Source: Roseobacter sp. MH60115 (lineage in GTDB: Bacteria; Pseudomonadota; Alphaproteobacteria; Rhodobacterales; Rhodobacteraceae). From it: a DNA stretch of 64,000 nucleotides. The notes under the pieces are model-generated. The model saw nothing but the letters and a program-made list of their open reading frames with translations. It did no database searches and was not told where the DNA came from. Shown piece after piece: positions 26,363 to 35,730 of the stretch (position 1 is its first letter; the number at the start of each line of letters is the position of its first letter). The position numbers and the translations under genes are program-made. The stretch is taken from the NCBI RefSeq assembly GCF_015644665.1, contig NZ_JADOBQ010000002.1:1-64000 (forward strand), given 5' to 3'.

Positions 26363-26791
26363 ATGAAGCGAAATAGCCGCCTTTCACTTGCCCTACATAC
26401 GCTCAGTCACATGGCGGGCGACCCAGACCGCATGCGGACTTCTGCTGATATCGCGGATCATGCTGGAACAAACCCTGTCGTGGTGCGCAGAGTGCTTGGG
26501 AGGCTTCGCGAAGCGGGCCTGCTGTCTTCTGAAAAGGGACATGCTGGCGGTTGGCGGTTGGCCAAACCCGCTGAAAGCATCACCCTTGCTGATGTCTACC
26601 TCGCGCTGGATGAGCGACTTGTATCGGGCAGCGAGAACGCCACCGAGACGTTGCGCTGCAGTGTGGAGTCGAGCCTTCAAAAGCGCGTTGCAGCAGTCCT
26701 TGATGAAGTCGAAGAGAGTTTTGTGAAACGATTGCGTGAAACGTCGATTACCGACGTTCATCCTAGCTCTTGCAGCTACTGCACAAACTAA
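26363..26791 (+). CDS. Rrf2 family transcriptional regulator
   Basis: A 142-residue winged-helix protein with SLALHTLSHMA, then SADIADHAGTNPVVVRRVLGRLREAGLLSSEKGHAGGWRLA, the standard Rrf2 HTH and wing. The three cysteines that hold an Fe-S cluster in IscR are absent; the only clustered cysteines are in a C-terminal CSYC tail. The start at 26363 (MKRNSRL) fits the family. GGAG lies about 11 bases upstream. Its divergence from the metal-chaperone operon suggests control of that operon. Confidence 0.85.
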   Translation: MKRNSRLSLALHTLSHMAGDPDRMRTSADIADHAGTNPVVVRRVLGRLREAGLLSSEKGHAGGWRLAKPAESITLADVYLALDERLVSGSENATETLRCSVESSLQKRVAAVLDEVEESFVKRLRETSITDVHPSSCSYCTN

Positions 26792-26831
26792 GTTCTCGAA
26801 ACGACCCTTTCAAGGAAGCAAACATTGACAA

Positions 26832-27284
26832 GTGACGGCAACTCAACACTCCCATCCGACAAAAATCTGCCGGAACTGCAAGGACTTTGGTGCGCAGGTC
26901 AAAGCCGAGGCTGATGCAACTTGCCTATCAGAAACAATCGGTCAGCGTCGGTTTCGCAGCATCATCTTCCAGTTTCCAAATGTCGCATCGTGCGAGGCGC
27001 TCTACGGCCAAAATCCAAACACTGTTCTTGTTACACGCTTTCTGAAATGCAGCCGCGCCCGCCTAAAATCTGGTGGCCTTACCTTCATATCAACGGCGGA
27101 TAGCCCACTCCATGAGGGCGCGTTCAAGATGGATGATGCAGCCAGGACAGCTGGCTCTGCAGCCCGAGACGTCTATACATTCAGCCCCAAAGACTATCCG
27201 GTCTATTCATATCAGAACACGGCCGATGAGGAGTCGGCGATAAATGAGCACACAGCCTTCGCAATTTTCGTTTTTTCAGCCTGA
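26832..27284 (+). pseudogene. N-truncated DUF2431 (BMT5-like) protein
   Basis: The 150-residue frame matches the middle and end of the DUF2431/BMT5-like Rossmann domain: a TAT then ...ADAT-L block, FRSIIFQFPNV (family FD.I.FNFPH, with Asp changed to Arg and His to Val), and a YPVYSYQNT ending. The N-terminal nucleotide-binding GEGNFSF-like loop is missing, and the GTG start has no close ribosome binding site. It is probably inactive. It overlaps the AlkB gene by 41 bases. Confidence 0.5.
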
Positions 27285-27840
27285 TCTACCTTCGAGCCTG
27301 AGTTATCAGCCGGATTTCATTTCGGCCGAAGAGGCCGACTGTTTGGCGCACAAAATTGATGCGCAATCGTGGCGCAACGATCTGAAACGGCGTGTGCAGC
27401 ACTACGGCTATCGCTACGATTACAAATCAAGGCAGGCTCGAAAAGAAGACTATATCGGTCCGCTTCCCCCGTTCTTGCAGGTTTTGGCAGAACGGCTAAC
27501 CCATTCTGGCCATTTCGACTCCGTTCCTGATCAGGTCATTGTGAATGAGTACATGCCGGGTCAGGGAATATCTGCGCATGTGGATTGCAGGCCCTGTTTT
27601 GGCGATGTTATCGCGTCTTTGAGCCTGCTGTCGTCATGTGTGATGCGCTTAGAAAACCGGGAGGCCAGCCAAAAAGTCGATCTGGTACTTGAGCCTGGGA
27701 GCCTGTTGGTGCTTTCAGACGACGCACGTCATGTTTGGACCCACGCCATTCCAGCACGCAAAAGCGATATCGTGAATGGTCAGAAACAACCCCGATCCCG
27801 GCGTTTGTCGCTCACGTTTAGAGAAATGCGTTTCGCATAG
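27244..27840 (+). CDS. AlkB family 2-oxoglutarate/Fe(II) dioxygenase
   Basis: A 198-residue oxidative demethylase of the AlkB family. It shows YGYRYDYKSR (nucleotide-recognition lid), the VNEYMPGQGISAHVD block with the iron ligands His and Asp, the third iron ligand His in VWTHAIPAR, and the 2-oxoglutarate-binding arginines in RRLSLTFR. It resembles ALKBH-type or bacterial type 2 enzymes that repair alkylated DNA or RNA bases or act on tRNA. All catalytic residues are present. It lies just left of the mobile element. Confidence 0.9.
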   Translation: MSTQPSQFSFFQPDLPSSLSYQPDFISAEEADCLAHKIDAQSWRNDLKRRVQHYGYRYDYKSRQARKEDYIGPLPPFLQVLAERLTHSGHFDSVPDQVIVNEYMPGQGISAHVDCRPCFGDVIASLSLLSSCVMRLENREASQKVDLVLEPGSLLVLSDDARHVWTHAIPARKSDIVNGQKQPRSRRLSLTFREMRFA

Positions 27841-28035
27841 TTTTTCACGTCCAGTCAGACTGTCGTTGGTCGCTGCATAGTTCCTCAAACCAACCCTGAC
27901 ACGTGGATTCTGGGTGTTTTACGTTGTCTGCATGAAACAGACGCTGACAACCACATCACTCGACACCATCAAGGGGAGTCGACAACATCCTGAACCTGTC
28001 GCCTCCAATCAACACCTTTCGCGCTTGTTCATCTG

Positions 28036-28356
28036 TTAATGCACGCAGATCGGGTGCTCCAGTGCGCGCAACAAAGGCACCTGTGACAATCGTCTGATGA
28101 TCAGTCGAAACTACTTGGAAGAGGATATCTTGAGTGCACTACAAGTCCAGCTGGTGCCCCCCGACCTCTAAGCCCTATTCTGCAAAAAATATACTGATCA
28201 CCTCAACCGCCTGCGTAAGAACCGCAATGATACCGCTGCAGCCAACGTACGTGATGCTTGCTCAGATGTTGATATGGCGTTTGTTTTTGCTATCTACCGA
28301 CTCCCTGAGCAAGGTGCTAAGGGGGTGGTAGGTAAAGTTGGTTGCGGGAGCTCGCC
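28036..28356 (+). pseudogene. Decayed 3' end of a second serine recombinase gene
   Basis: DNA from about 28036 to 28250 aligns with 59645-59860 of the intact recombinase. It keeps recognisable GCSSARNKGTC..., ISRNYLEEDIL and DHLNRLR coding, interrupted by stops. After an internal deletion, 28265-28350 aligns with the recombinase 3' end (60250-60344), including the final TGGTTGCGGGAG att sequence. It is a relic of a related element that used the same tRNA site. Confidence 0.75.
28339..28350. repeat. Left attachment repeat (attL)
   Basis: TGGTTGCGGGAG is identical to the last 12 bases of the tRNA-fMet gene (antisense) at 60333-60344. It marks the left border of the integrated element. Homology stops immediately to the right. 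Confidence 0.7.
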
Positions 28357-28536
28357 TTCGTCTAATCCTCAAAATCGCACCACATCTGATTCATGCGGCT
28401 TTAAAGGGCTACATCATCTGTTCAACGCATACGACGTCTGCGGTTGGAGATACAGCGAGACCAAGACTAACAAAAAATCACATGCTTTGGACGATGATAG
28501 GTTAGGTCAACCAGCATCAGATCGCGAGCCGTCGCC

Positions 28537-28998
28537 ATGAGTGTCCCTCCGCAAGCGGATGCAAGGGTCACGCCAGCGTTCAAGGCGGCGGCAGGCCCAG
28601 CAAACAAAAAACGCACGACCTTGTCGCCTTTGACACTACGCCTGACACCGGAAGAACGTGCGCGGTTAGAAAGACTGTCGGCAGATATGTCGCTCAGCGC
28701 CTATGTTCGCGCCTGTGTTTTCGAGGAAGATGCAAAGGTGCGCAAGACACGTCCGAAAGACATCATCGAAGATAAGAAAGCGGCGGCAGAAGTGCTGGCC
28801 TTGCTCGGACAGTCACGGATCGCCAGCAATCTCAATCAACTTGCCTACCACGCCAACATCGGCGCATTGATCTTTGGTGAGGCGGAGAAAGAGCAGATTA
28901 CAGAGGCGAATGCGCATCTCGCGGCTATTCGCACCCTGTTGATGCAGGCACTGGGAAAGCAGCAGCGAAGTGTTAAAGCCGAGGGCGATAAAAGGTGA
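28537..28998 (+). CDS. MobC-like relaxosome protein
   Basis: A 153-residue basic protein. It has a ribbon-helix-helix-like N-terminus (LTLRLTPEERARLERLSADMSLSAYVR) and the C-terminal MobC block ASNLNQLAYHANIG. MobC proteins bind oriT and help the relaxase to nick. The gene ends overlapping the relaxase start by 4 bases, the usual mobC-relaxase order. The transfer origin is probably in the 180 bases upstream or at this junction, but I could not identify it. Confidence 0.82.
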   Translation: MSVPPQADARVTPAFKAAAGPANKKRTTLSPLTLRLTPEERARLERLSADMSLSAYVRACVFEEDAKVRKTRPKDIIEDKKAAAEVLALLGQSRIASNLNQLAYHANIGALIFGEAEKEQITEANAHLAAIRTLLMQALGKQQRSVKAEGDKR

Positions 28999-31706
28999 TA
29001 CTCGAAGGCAACGAACGCGGTTATAGCGCCGAGCTGGCGCGACACTTGCTGAATCCGCGCGACAACGATCATGTCACAGTGCATGCACTAGACGGATTCG
29101 TTGCCGATGACCTCCATGGAGCCCTCGCCGAGGCCGAAGCGATCTCCGGTGCTACGCGCTGCCGCAAATACCTGTTCTCCCTGTCGCTGAACCCACCGGC
29201 CAATGAAGATGTCTCGGTCGAGACTTTCGAGGAGACGATCAGGCAGGTTGAGGCGCGGTTGGGTTTGGCGGGCCAGCCCCGCGCCATTGTATTTCATGAA
29301 AAAAACGGGCGGCGGCATGCGCATGCAGTTTGGTCGCGCATCGACGTGCAGGAATTGAAGGCGATCAATATAGCGCATTACAAGCGCAAGCTCTGTAGCC
29401 TGTCGCAGGAACTCTATCAGTTGCATGAATGGGATATGCCTGCCGGATTCCGCGATGCGGGCAAACGCGATCCGCTGAATTACACGCGGCAGGAAGCTGC
29501 TCAAGCCAAACAGACGCAGCGCGATTCCAAGGCGCAAAAAGCGATGTTCCAAGCGTGTTGGGCGGCCTCGGACTCCCGAGCCGGATTTGAAGCCGCTCTC
29601 AAAGAGCAAGGATTTGCTCTGGCGCGGGGCGACCGGCGCGGCTTTGTTGCCATCGATGCCGCAGGCAAGGTTTGGTCACTATCACGCTGGTGCGGTGTCA
29701 AGCCAAGGGAGATGCGGGCGCGTCTGGGGTCTGAGCAAGACCTGCCATCGGTGGTGGATTTAACAGCAGACCTACATCAGCTTCCAGAACAGCCTACCAA
29801 TCCGCGCAATGAGGCGTTTGAGGCAAGACGCTTGAAACTGGTCGCCGCCCAACGTGAAGAGCGTGCGGCTTTGCTCAAAGCGCAGGAAGACCAGCGGCTG
29901 TTAGACCGCCAGGCACGGCAGGCGCAATTGCCGACGGGCTTGCGCGGTGCGCTGGCACGCGTGACCGGACAAGACCAGAGAACGCTAGCCCGCCTAGAAG
30001 AGGAAGCACGCACAGCTGCGATGCGTGACCGCGCTGCGCAACACGCGCTTGTCACAAAGCATCTCTCAGAACGACGCGCCCTCACACGGGATGGTCAGCA
30101 GCAAGGTCTGTCGAAAGCCTTTCACAGTCAGAGCCAGTGCGATCCGAAGCAGGCACTGGTCCTGCGCGACGACGGCTTGCCGCATTCACGAGATCAGTTG
30201 CTGGCGTCCCCAGAACTAGCTCTGGCGCATCTCTCTCAGACCAAGGCTGTGTTCAAACGTGTGGATGTGTTGCGCACCCTGGCTAAGCGTATCGACGATC
30301 CGTTGGCGCTGCAAAGAGCAGCTGATCAAGCGTTGAAGTCACCTGAGCTAGTCCGCCTTCCGTCTGACGACATGACGCCCGTCTTTACCACGCAGGATTA
30401 TCAAAGAGCCGAGCAAAAACTGGATCACGCTGCACGTGCATTATCCGACACCAGCGGCTTCGCCGTCGATCAGCTGCATATCAAACATGCTGTCAGAACT
30501 CAGAACAGGCAGATGCGCCGCGCATTTGGTGGCGAACTCAGCCGTGAGCAAAGGGCAGCGCTGTACCATGTTCTCGGCGACAAACAGCTATCATCCGTGG
30601 TCGGTCTCGCGGGCGCGGGAAAAAGCACATTGCTTGCGACCGCGCGAGACGCATGGGCGCGGCAGGGCGTGACGATACATGGCGCGGCGCTGGCCGGAAA
30701 AGCCGCCGAAGAATTAGAGAACGCCTCGGGGATCACCAGCCGCACACTGGCGTCATTGGAACTATCCTGGAAGAATGGATATGCTCCGATTGCCAAGGGT
30801 GATGTCCTCATTGTCGACGAAGCTGGCATGGTCGGCACACGACAACTGGCGCGTGTCACGGCAAAGATGCAAGACATCGGGGCGAAGCTGGTTCTGGTCG
30901 GCGACCCGGATCAGTTGCAACCGATTGAAGCAGGGACGCCCTTCCGACGCGTGGTAGGTGCGCATGGTGCAGCGCACCTTACAGAAATCCACCGTCAGTC
31001 GGCTGACTGGCAAAAGCAAGCCTCACGCGATCTGGCTGCTGGCGATGTATCGAAAGCCGTCGATGCTTATCACAAACGCGATGCCGTCACGCAAACCGAT
31101 CAACGCCAGGCCGCTATCGATGCACTGGTCGAAAGTTACGCGATGGATGTCGTTGCACATGGCAAGGGTAAGTCCCGCCTTGCCTTCGCCCACAAGCGCA
31201 AAGATGTGCATGCACTGAACCAGGCTATTCGAGCGGCACTGCGAACCGGCGATGATGCCCGGCCAGAGGTGATGTTCAAAACAGAAACAGGGCAGCGCGC
31301 CTTCGGCGCAGAAGACCGCCTTGTCTTCACCCGCAACGACAAGGACATTGGCGTTAAGAACGGCATGCTGGGAACCGTTGTTGAAGCGAAGGCAGGCGAG
31401 ATAACCGTCGCGCTTGATGGCGATAAAGACAGGCTGGTCCGCTTTGATCCGCGTGCCTTCAAGACCTTCGATCACGGCTACGCTGTCACGATCCACAAAT
31501 CCCAAGGCGCGACTATCGACAATGCCTACGTTTTAGCGTCAAGCTCGATGGGTCGGCATCTTGCATACGTAGCCATGACAAGGCATCGGGACGACATGCG
31601 CCTTTTTATCAACAACCGCGACCGACCGAATTGGGCGATGCATCAAAAGTATCGGCACCGCCAGCAAAGACAAACCCGATCACGCGACGGGCCATCAATA
31701 GGTTAA
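28995..31706 (+). CDS. Relaxase-helicase (MobA/TraA type)
   Basis: A 903-residue conjugation protein. The N-terminal relaxase domain has a tyrosine in NERGYSAEL and the HEKNGRRHAHAVWSRID triple-histidine metal motif (residues ~95-115). The C-terminal superfamily I helicase domain has Walker A GLAGAGKST, Walker B VLIVDEAGM, and a YAVTIHKSQGATID motif as in TraA/RecD2. It would nick oriT, bind the 5' end and unwind the strand for transfer. The fused helicase is usual for alphaproteobacterial TraA; a middle glutamine-rich linker joins the parts. Confidence 0.87.
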   Translation: MILEGNERGYSAELARHLLNPRDNDHVTVHALDGFVADDLHGALAEAEAISGATRCRKYLFSLSLNPPANEDVSVETFEETIRQVEARLGLAGQPRAIVFHEKNGRRHAHAVWSRIDVQELKAINIAHYKRKLCSLSQELYQLHEWDMPAGFRDAGKRDPLNYTRQEAAQAKQTQRDSKAQKAMFQACWAASDSRAGFEAALKEQGFALARGDRRGFVAIDAAGKVWSLSRWCGVKPREMRARLGSEQDLPSVVDLTADLHQLPEQPTNPRNEAFEARRLKLVAAQREERAALLKAQEDQRLLDRQARQAQLPTGLRGALARVTGQDQRTLARLEEEARTAAMRDRAAQHALVTKHLSERRALTRDGQQQGLSKAFHSQSQCDPKQALVLRDDGLPHSRDQLLASPELALAHLSQTKAVFKRVDVLRTLAKRIDDPLALQRAADQALKSPELVRLPSDDMTPVFTTQDYQRAEQKLDHAARALSDTSGFAVDQLHIKHAVRTQNRQMRRAFGGELSREQRAALYHVLGDKQLSSVVGLAGAGKSTLLATARDAWARQGVTIHGAALAGKAAEELENASGITSRTLASLELSWKNGYAPIAKGDVLIVDEAGMVGTRQLARVTAKMQDIGAKLVLVGDPDQLQPIEAGTPFRRVVGAHGAAHLTEIHRQSADWQKQASRDLAAGDVSKAVDAYHKRDAVTQTDQRQAAIDALVESYAMDVVAHGKGKSRLAFAHKRKDVHALNQAIRAALRTGDDARPEVMFKTETGQRAFGAEDRLVFTRNDKDIGVKNGMLGTVVEAKAGEITVALDGDKDRLVRFDPRAFKTFDHGYAVTIHKSQGATIDNAYVLASSSMGRHLAYVAMTRHRDDMRLFINNRDRPNWAMHQKYRHRQQRQTRSRDGPSIG

Positions 31707-31963
31707 CCGCCTCCCGGACGCCGCAGCGGACCTTCGCTCAATGTGCAAAGCAGGTCTCTTGAGAGCCCAGAGTGACGGATACTGCACTGTGCATCAATGT
31801 CCGGTTTTGGTTAGCTGGCCGAGAAAATGATAGACTCAAACAACTTTTTTCCAGATGTTGCAGCGTGGAGCATACAAGATTTTTTCCGTAGGCTAAGATG
31901 ACCGTTCGAGACCTGTTGCTGCTCTGACCTATATTCCGGTCATAATTTATGGAGGATTTTTAT

Positions 31964-32650
31964 ATGGCAGAACCTGTTGGAATTGGAAGAATTGTAACAG
32001 AGACTTTCGATATCTGCGACGTTGATCTTGGCAGCAGAAGCAGAGATCGTTCAGGAGAAGCTAAGTTTTCAGCTCCACTTGGTTATCGCATACTAGGTCA
32101 CGAAATATACCGCAAAGGCCATCATTCGGGTACCGAATGGAACGGAACTGATCAAGCCGGTGAACTATCTTACGATACTGGTGTAATGACGGAACTAAAC
32201 CGATCAGTTAGGGAGGGATTCCTTACAGGGATTTTCTCCTTTGGAGATGACAAAGGTGACGCTAGTGCAGCCGCAGCTTTTGCGAAATTTATGAAGGCGT
32301 TCAAAGGGCACTACCGGTTTTATGCCCGCACGAACTCGACAATCAGATTTAAATGGTGGGCCGACAGCGAGAGCTATGATCATGGTTCAGTCAACGTGTC
32401 TCATGCAGAAATCCGAATGGAACAGGTGCCAACGGAAGACGAAGCTGCAGTTGCGACAGAGGTGATCAAATTTGCAATCGAAAAGGGCGAGAAGTCCGAT
32501 ATCGTTGAGTTGTTGAAGTTGGCACTTGGGGAAGATTTCAAGCAGTTAGAAGTCCCTGATCTAAAAGATCCTGAGGAGCAGAAAAAAAATCTTGAAGAGC
32601 CAGTTAAGGACAAACCAAAGGATGACCCGAAGTTAGAGGAGAAAAATTAA
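31964..32650 (+). CDS. Hypothetical protein with charged C-terminal tail
   Basis: A 228-residue protein I do not recognise. The first ~150 residues are rich in aromatic and glycine residues and predicted beta strands (GYRILGHEIYRKGHH, FRWW-like RFKWWADSESYDHGSVNVSHAEIRME). The last 40 are K/E/D/P-rich, ending EEKN, and likely disordered. No signal peptide or membrane segment is seen. GGAGG eight bases upstream selects the ATG at 31964. The stop overlaps the next start (TAATG), so the pair are coupled. The base composition is A+T-rich relative to the element backbone. Confidence 0.7.
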   Translation: MAEPVGIGRIVTETFDICDVDLGSRSRDRSGEAKFSAPLGYRILGHEIYRKGHHSGTEWNGTDQAGELSYDTGVMTELNRSVREGFLTGIFSFGDDKGDASAAAAFAKFMKAFKGHYRFYARTNSTIRFKWWADSESYDHGSVNVSHAEIRMEQVPTEDEAAVATEVIKFAIEKGEKSDIVELLKLALGEDFKQLEVPDLKDPEEQKKNLEEPVKDKPKDDPKLEEKN

Positions 32651-32889
32651 TGTCGTTCTCCGCGCGTTTTCAGTGCCCTAGCGATGCGGAATACTGTGAT
32701 TTCATTATTATCCAGTATTCCAATGGTCGCGATATCGGAAGCTCTGGTTTACATCTGGGAGGCGGAGAAACGGCCGAACGCAATGCGGATAGTGAGACAC
32801 GATATGTAGGCGTCAAAAACGGGTCAGCTCGGGGGCTTGAGCATGAATCAAGGCGAGTAAGTGGTGGCGTAAACAGTACCTTTCTATGA
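32650..32889 (+). CDS. Small hypothetical protein coupled to the preceding gene
   Basis: A 79-residue frame starting in the stop codon of the previous gene (TAATG). It begins MSFSARFQCPSDAEYCDFIIIQYSNG, includes a Gly-rich middle, and has no recognised motif. The coupling argues it is real; whether the full length is kept cannot be judged. Confidence 0.5.
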   Translation: MSFSARFQCPSDAEYCDFIIIQYSNGRDIGSSGLHLGGGETAERNADSETRYVGVKNGSARGLEHESRRVSGGVNSTFL

Positions 32890-33309
32890 TCGTTAAGCCT
32901 GTTCTTCTGTTCGACAGGTTCGCGCAGATCAATCGCTTCTCAACTGTTGCTTAGTCTGCAAAGGCGACGCCTTTATCTAGTCTATTTCTGAAGTCGACGT
33001 TCGGGCAAGCGCCGCGAATGGCAGTAAGTCCGCACTTTTCTTGTTGCCCTTCGAGCAGTGCAATGGTCGGTCTGGGTCAGAAGTGCTTGACGTTCCGATC
33101 AATCGATAATGCGTGACACGGCGTGATGATGGAGTTCACAACATTGTCTGCGTCGTGTCAAAGATTTGGGATGTTCACTATTCGCGCGGCTGTCGAACGT
33201 CAGATGACTTTTGATCCAACTACCTAATCGGCGCTGTTGAGAGGGGCTTAGTTTGGCTAGGAAGCAGGAAGCCAATTGGGTGCCCATGCGGCGGAATTCG
33301 CTACAATGC
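32890..33309. other. Stretch without a recognisable gene
   Basis: About 420 bases between convergent genes. No open frame with a family motif, RNA gene or clear terminator was found. Confidence 0.4.
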
Positions 33310-34725
33310 CTAAGAATGTAGCCGGAAAAGATTTAGCCAATCGTCGTACACTTTCTGGGGGATTTTTTTCACGTCATCTGGTGATCTGAAGCGGTCAAGG
33401 CTCTCACCAAGAGCATTCATAACGCGCCTGTCTTCTTCATTTGGCGACTCATTGTCGCCCAATACACCGTCGTTACAAAAGAATTGCCATGCCCTATACC
33501 TCCAGTAGACGTCGTGATCGAAAGACCTGCTGCGTCTTGCGTCGTCGTCGCGTCCAATTCTATCATCGGTAGCGCCAAAATACTCGACTAATTCAAAGTC
33601 CGAGCAGGATGAAGTAAGCATCTTAGGAAACAAGTCTGGCTTGATGACCTGGGCAATCACGAGGTCGATCATGGCGTCAAGCCAACCCGGTAGAAAACGC
33701 TCATTCGTGAGAACGTCGTTATTGGCCAGCATCAAGGAAGAGACGATTTTGCCGACATCTCTCATCGAGACGCGATTATTGTACGCGACGACGGCCAACT
33801 GGTTCTTTAAGCGCTCAGCCAGATGCTGCGGTACCTCCATTTGCTCGATCAAGTGTTTCGCATATTCCATGATCGCTGGTGTCCGTTGATAGCGGTCTCC
33901 GATCTCGTTTGGTAAAGCCAGTCTTATCTGGATGAACTTCTGTAGGTAAGCAGCGGCATCCAATTTGTCGCCATAACGCGCGGCCACGCTCAACTGTAAC
34001 GCTTCCAGATTTACGCCCAAAACGAAGTGTACTCGCGGGATTGAGAAGAAGTGCTTGATGATCTCAAGTACTTCCAGCGCATAATCCGGTCTGCACCGGT
34101 CAAGTTCGTCAACAACGAAGATCAATGACGCTCCTGACGCCTCATCGACCGCGCTTTCCGCCAACGCTTCAATAGCTGAACGGAACTGTGACATCGCCGT
34201 TTGTCGGTGCGCCTGCTCTTCCCAGTACGTGTCGATGCCTCTGGCTGCTTCGCCGCTAACCGCTTCAGCAACCGCGTCGCCAACATCATCTAAAGCCTGC
34301 ATCGCACCAAAAGTAGCTAAAGAAAGCCCGATGCGGCTGATCGGCCTGACAAGTTTAAAGGCTGCTTCTTTTGCCGCTTGCAATTTACTTCTTTGCTCAG
34401 CTGGAACTCTTGCTTCAAGTGCAGCGAGTAGCGCTGGGAGTGGATCACTTACGAAGTCTTGAGCGAAAGCATCGAAGTAAACGGTAACTGAGGATGCTTC
34501 ATTCTCTAGAGTATGCGCCCCTACCCAGCGTTTTAAAAAATATGACTTTCCGCTACCCCACTTGCCATCTATGGCGATGACGAGCGGATCGTTGATACGA
34601 TTGGTCAGTGCCGATAGCGCCTCGCTCACCGGCTTTCGCTTGAGGATGTCCGGCTCCTCAAAGCCCTCATTGTACAGGTCGACAATTGGCTCTGGCGGCA
34701 AAAATCGCACTGGCTCTCCTTCCAC
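33310..34725 (-). CDS. KAP family P-loop NTPase
   Basis: A 471-residue protein of the KAP NTPase family (named for Kidins220/ARMS and PifA). It has Walker A GKWGSGKS (54-61), Walker B LIFVVDELDR (201-210) followed by the KAP hallmark CRPDYALEVLEIIKHFF, and an insert between the motifs with a hydrophobic segment (about 130-145) too short for a confident membrane span. GTG start with AAGGA upstream. PifA, a family member, blocks phage T7 growth, so a phage-exclusion role is plausible for this solitary cargo gene. Not shown by sequence. Confidence 0.85.
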   Translation of the reverse strand: MEGEPVRFLPPEPIVDLYNEGFEEPDILKRKPVSEALSALTNRINDPLVIAIDGKWGSGKSYFLKRWVGAHTLENEASSVTVYFDAFAQDFVSDPLPALLAALEARVPAEQRSKLQAAKEAAFKLVRPISRIGLSLATFGAMQALDDVGDAVAEAVSGEAARGIDTYWEEQAHRQTAMSQFRSAIEALAESAVDEASGASLIFVVDELDRCRPDYALEVLEIIKHFFSIPRVHFVLGVNLEALQLSVAARYGDKLDAAAYLQKFIQIRLALPNEIGDRYQRTPAIMEYAKHLIEQMEVPQHLAERLKNQLAVVAYNNRVSMRDVGKIVSSLMLANNDVLTNERFLPGWLDAMIDLVIAQVIKPDLFPKMLTSSCSDFELVEYFGATDDRIGRDDDARRSRSFDHDVYWRYRAWQFFCNDGVLGDNESPNEEDRRVMNALGESLDRFRSPDDVKKIPQKVYDDWLNLFRLHS

Positions 34726-35040
34726 TATTCCTTCGGCGTTACTTTATCTGGACAGCCTTCCTTGTCTGAATGAATGGCTTTGTCCAGTCAATCAAGGCTG
34801 ACAAGCGTACCAGATTTGCTTGTGGGATAACTTCAGTGCTTGGCGTGAGGGTTTGTTGAGTTTTTACCGTAATTTACCGCGTCAACCCGGGCGAAAGTGT
34901 TAAGCACCAGATGGCGGGACGACCACGGATTGCCCGACTGCGCCGTCGGTTCTTTTAACTGCGGCTCTAATGGCATCGGCTCCAAAGCGACGTTGAACGT
35001 GCTGCGCCAGCAGCATCTGCGACTGTGAAAGGCGGGTTCG
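34726..35040. other. Stretch without a recognisable gene
   Basis: About 315 bases between the KAP gene start and the ParE gene end. A 91-codon minus-strand frame (34833-35108) overlaps the toxin gene and shows no motif. It should hold the KAP promoter. Confidence 0.35.
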
Positions 35041-35337
35041 TCACGCTGAGCGACTATCGACATCCTGATACTTGACCACGGCGCGTACCTCGACGGCCTC
35101 GCCATCAATCACGTAGTAGATCGCGTGTTTTTCGTAGACGGAGCGGCGATATCCCGCGCGGATGTCATCGACGGCGGGGTACGTTTTCGGGTTTTCGCAA
35201 ATCCGCTCGAACCGCTCCAGCAAGCCATCGTAGTAACGGTCAGCCTGCGCCTCTCCCCAAGTCGTAAAGCCTTCGGTGTAGAGATCGTCGAGGTCCTGAT
35301 CCGCGACTTTTGTAATGCGGAGGGACAGTTTCTTCAT
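35041..35337 (-). CDS. parE: ParE/RelE superfamily toxin
   Basis: A 98-residue toxin of the ParE branch: LRITKVADQDLDDLYTEGFTTWGEAQADRYYDGL, then GYRRSVYEKHAIYYVIDGEAVEVRAVV. ParE toxins poison DNA gyrase. The start overlaps the antitoxin stop by 4 bases. As a toxin-antitoxin pair it would stabilise the element. Confidence 0.88.
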   Translation of the reverse strand: MKKLSLRITKVADQDLDDLYTEGFTTWGEAQADRYYDGLLERFERICENPKTYPAVDDIRAGYRRSVYEKHAIYYVIDGEAVEVRAVVKYQDVDSRSA

Positions 35338-35585
35338 CGGGCGGTTTTCAGGCGCTCCTTCGCGGCGGCGCGGATGTCGCTAGGCGTACGGCTACTGATG
35401 CCACTGGCCTCAGAGGCGACGAGTTTAGCCCGCAGTGCATCGATCTCGGCGATGCGTAACTGCTTTTCACGCAGCGCTTCGCGGATCACCTCGCTGTCGG
35501 AGGCATAGTGCCCAGAGGCGATCTGCGCCTGAATAAAGGCGTCCTGACTGTCAGTGACGGTGATGCTCTTTTTGACCATAGACAT
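35334..35585 (-). CDS. parD: ParD/CopG-type antitoxin
   Basis: An 83-residue ribbon-helix-helix antitoxin: KKSITVTDSQDAFIQAQIASGHYASDSEVIREALR is the ParD DNA-binding domain, and the C-terminal helix would wrap the toxin. AGGT lies before the ATG at 35585 (a second ATG two codons later is possible). The A+T-rich stretch upstream (35586-35640) contains GGTATGGTAGTATA-like sequence, a likely self-regulatory site. Confidence 0.87.
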   Translation of the reverse strand: MSMVKKSITVTDSQDAFIQAQIASGHYASDSEVIREALREKQLRIAEIDALRAKLVASEASGISSRTPSDIRAAAKERLKTAR

Positions 35586-35650
35586 GGGTGACCTGTTCTT
35601 TGTTATCCTACTTTATACTACCATACCTCATCCTTAAAAATCAAATGCGG

Positions 35651-35685
35651 GCGGACAGACCGTCTGGGCTGTCCGCGCCTTTTTT
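35651..35685 (+). terminator. Hairpin with T-run near the end of the parB gene
   Basis: The stem GCGGACAG / CTGTCCGC (35651-35658 and 35669-35676) is followed by GCC and six T on the plus strand. It lies between parD's promoter and the 3' end of parB and can insulate the two. Confidence 0.55.
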
Positions 35686-35730
35686 GTGGGGGTCTGGGAA
35701 CACGACACGTGCTCCCAGAAGGTCGGTTTG

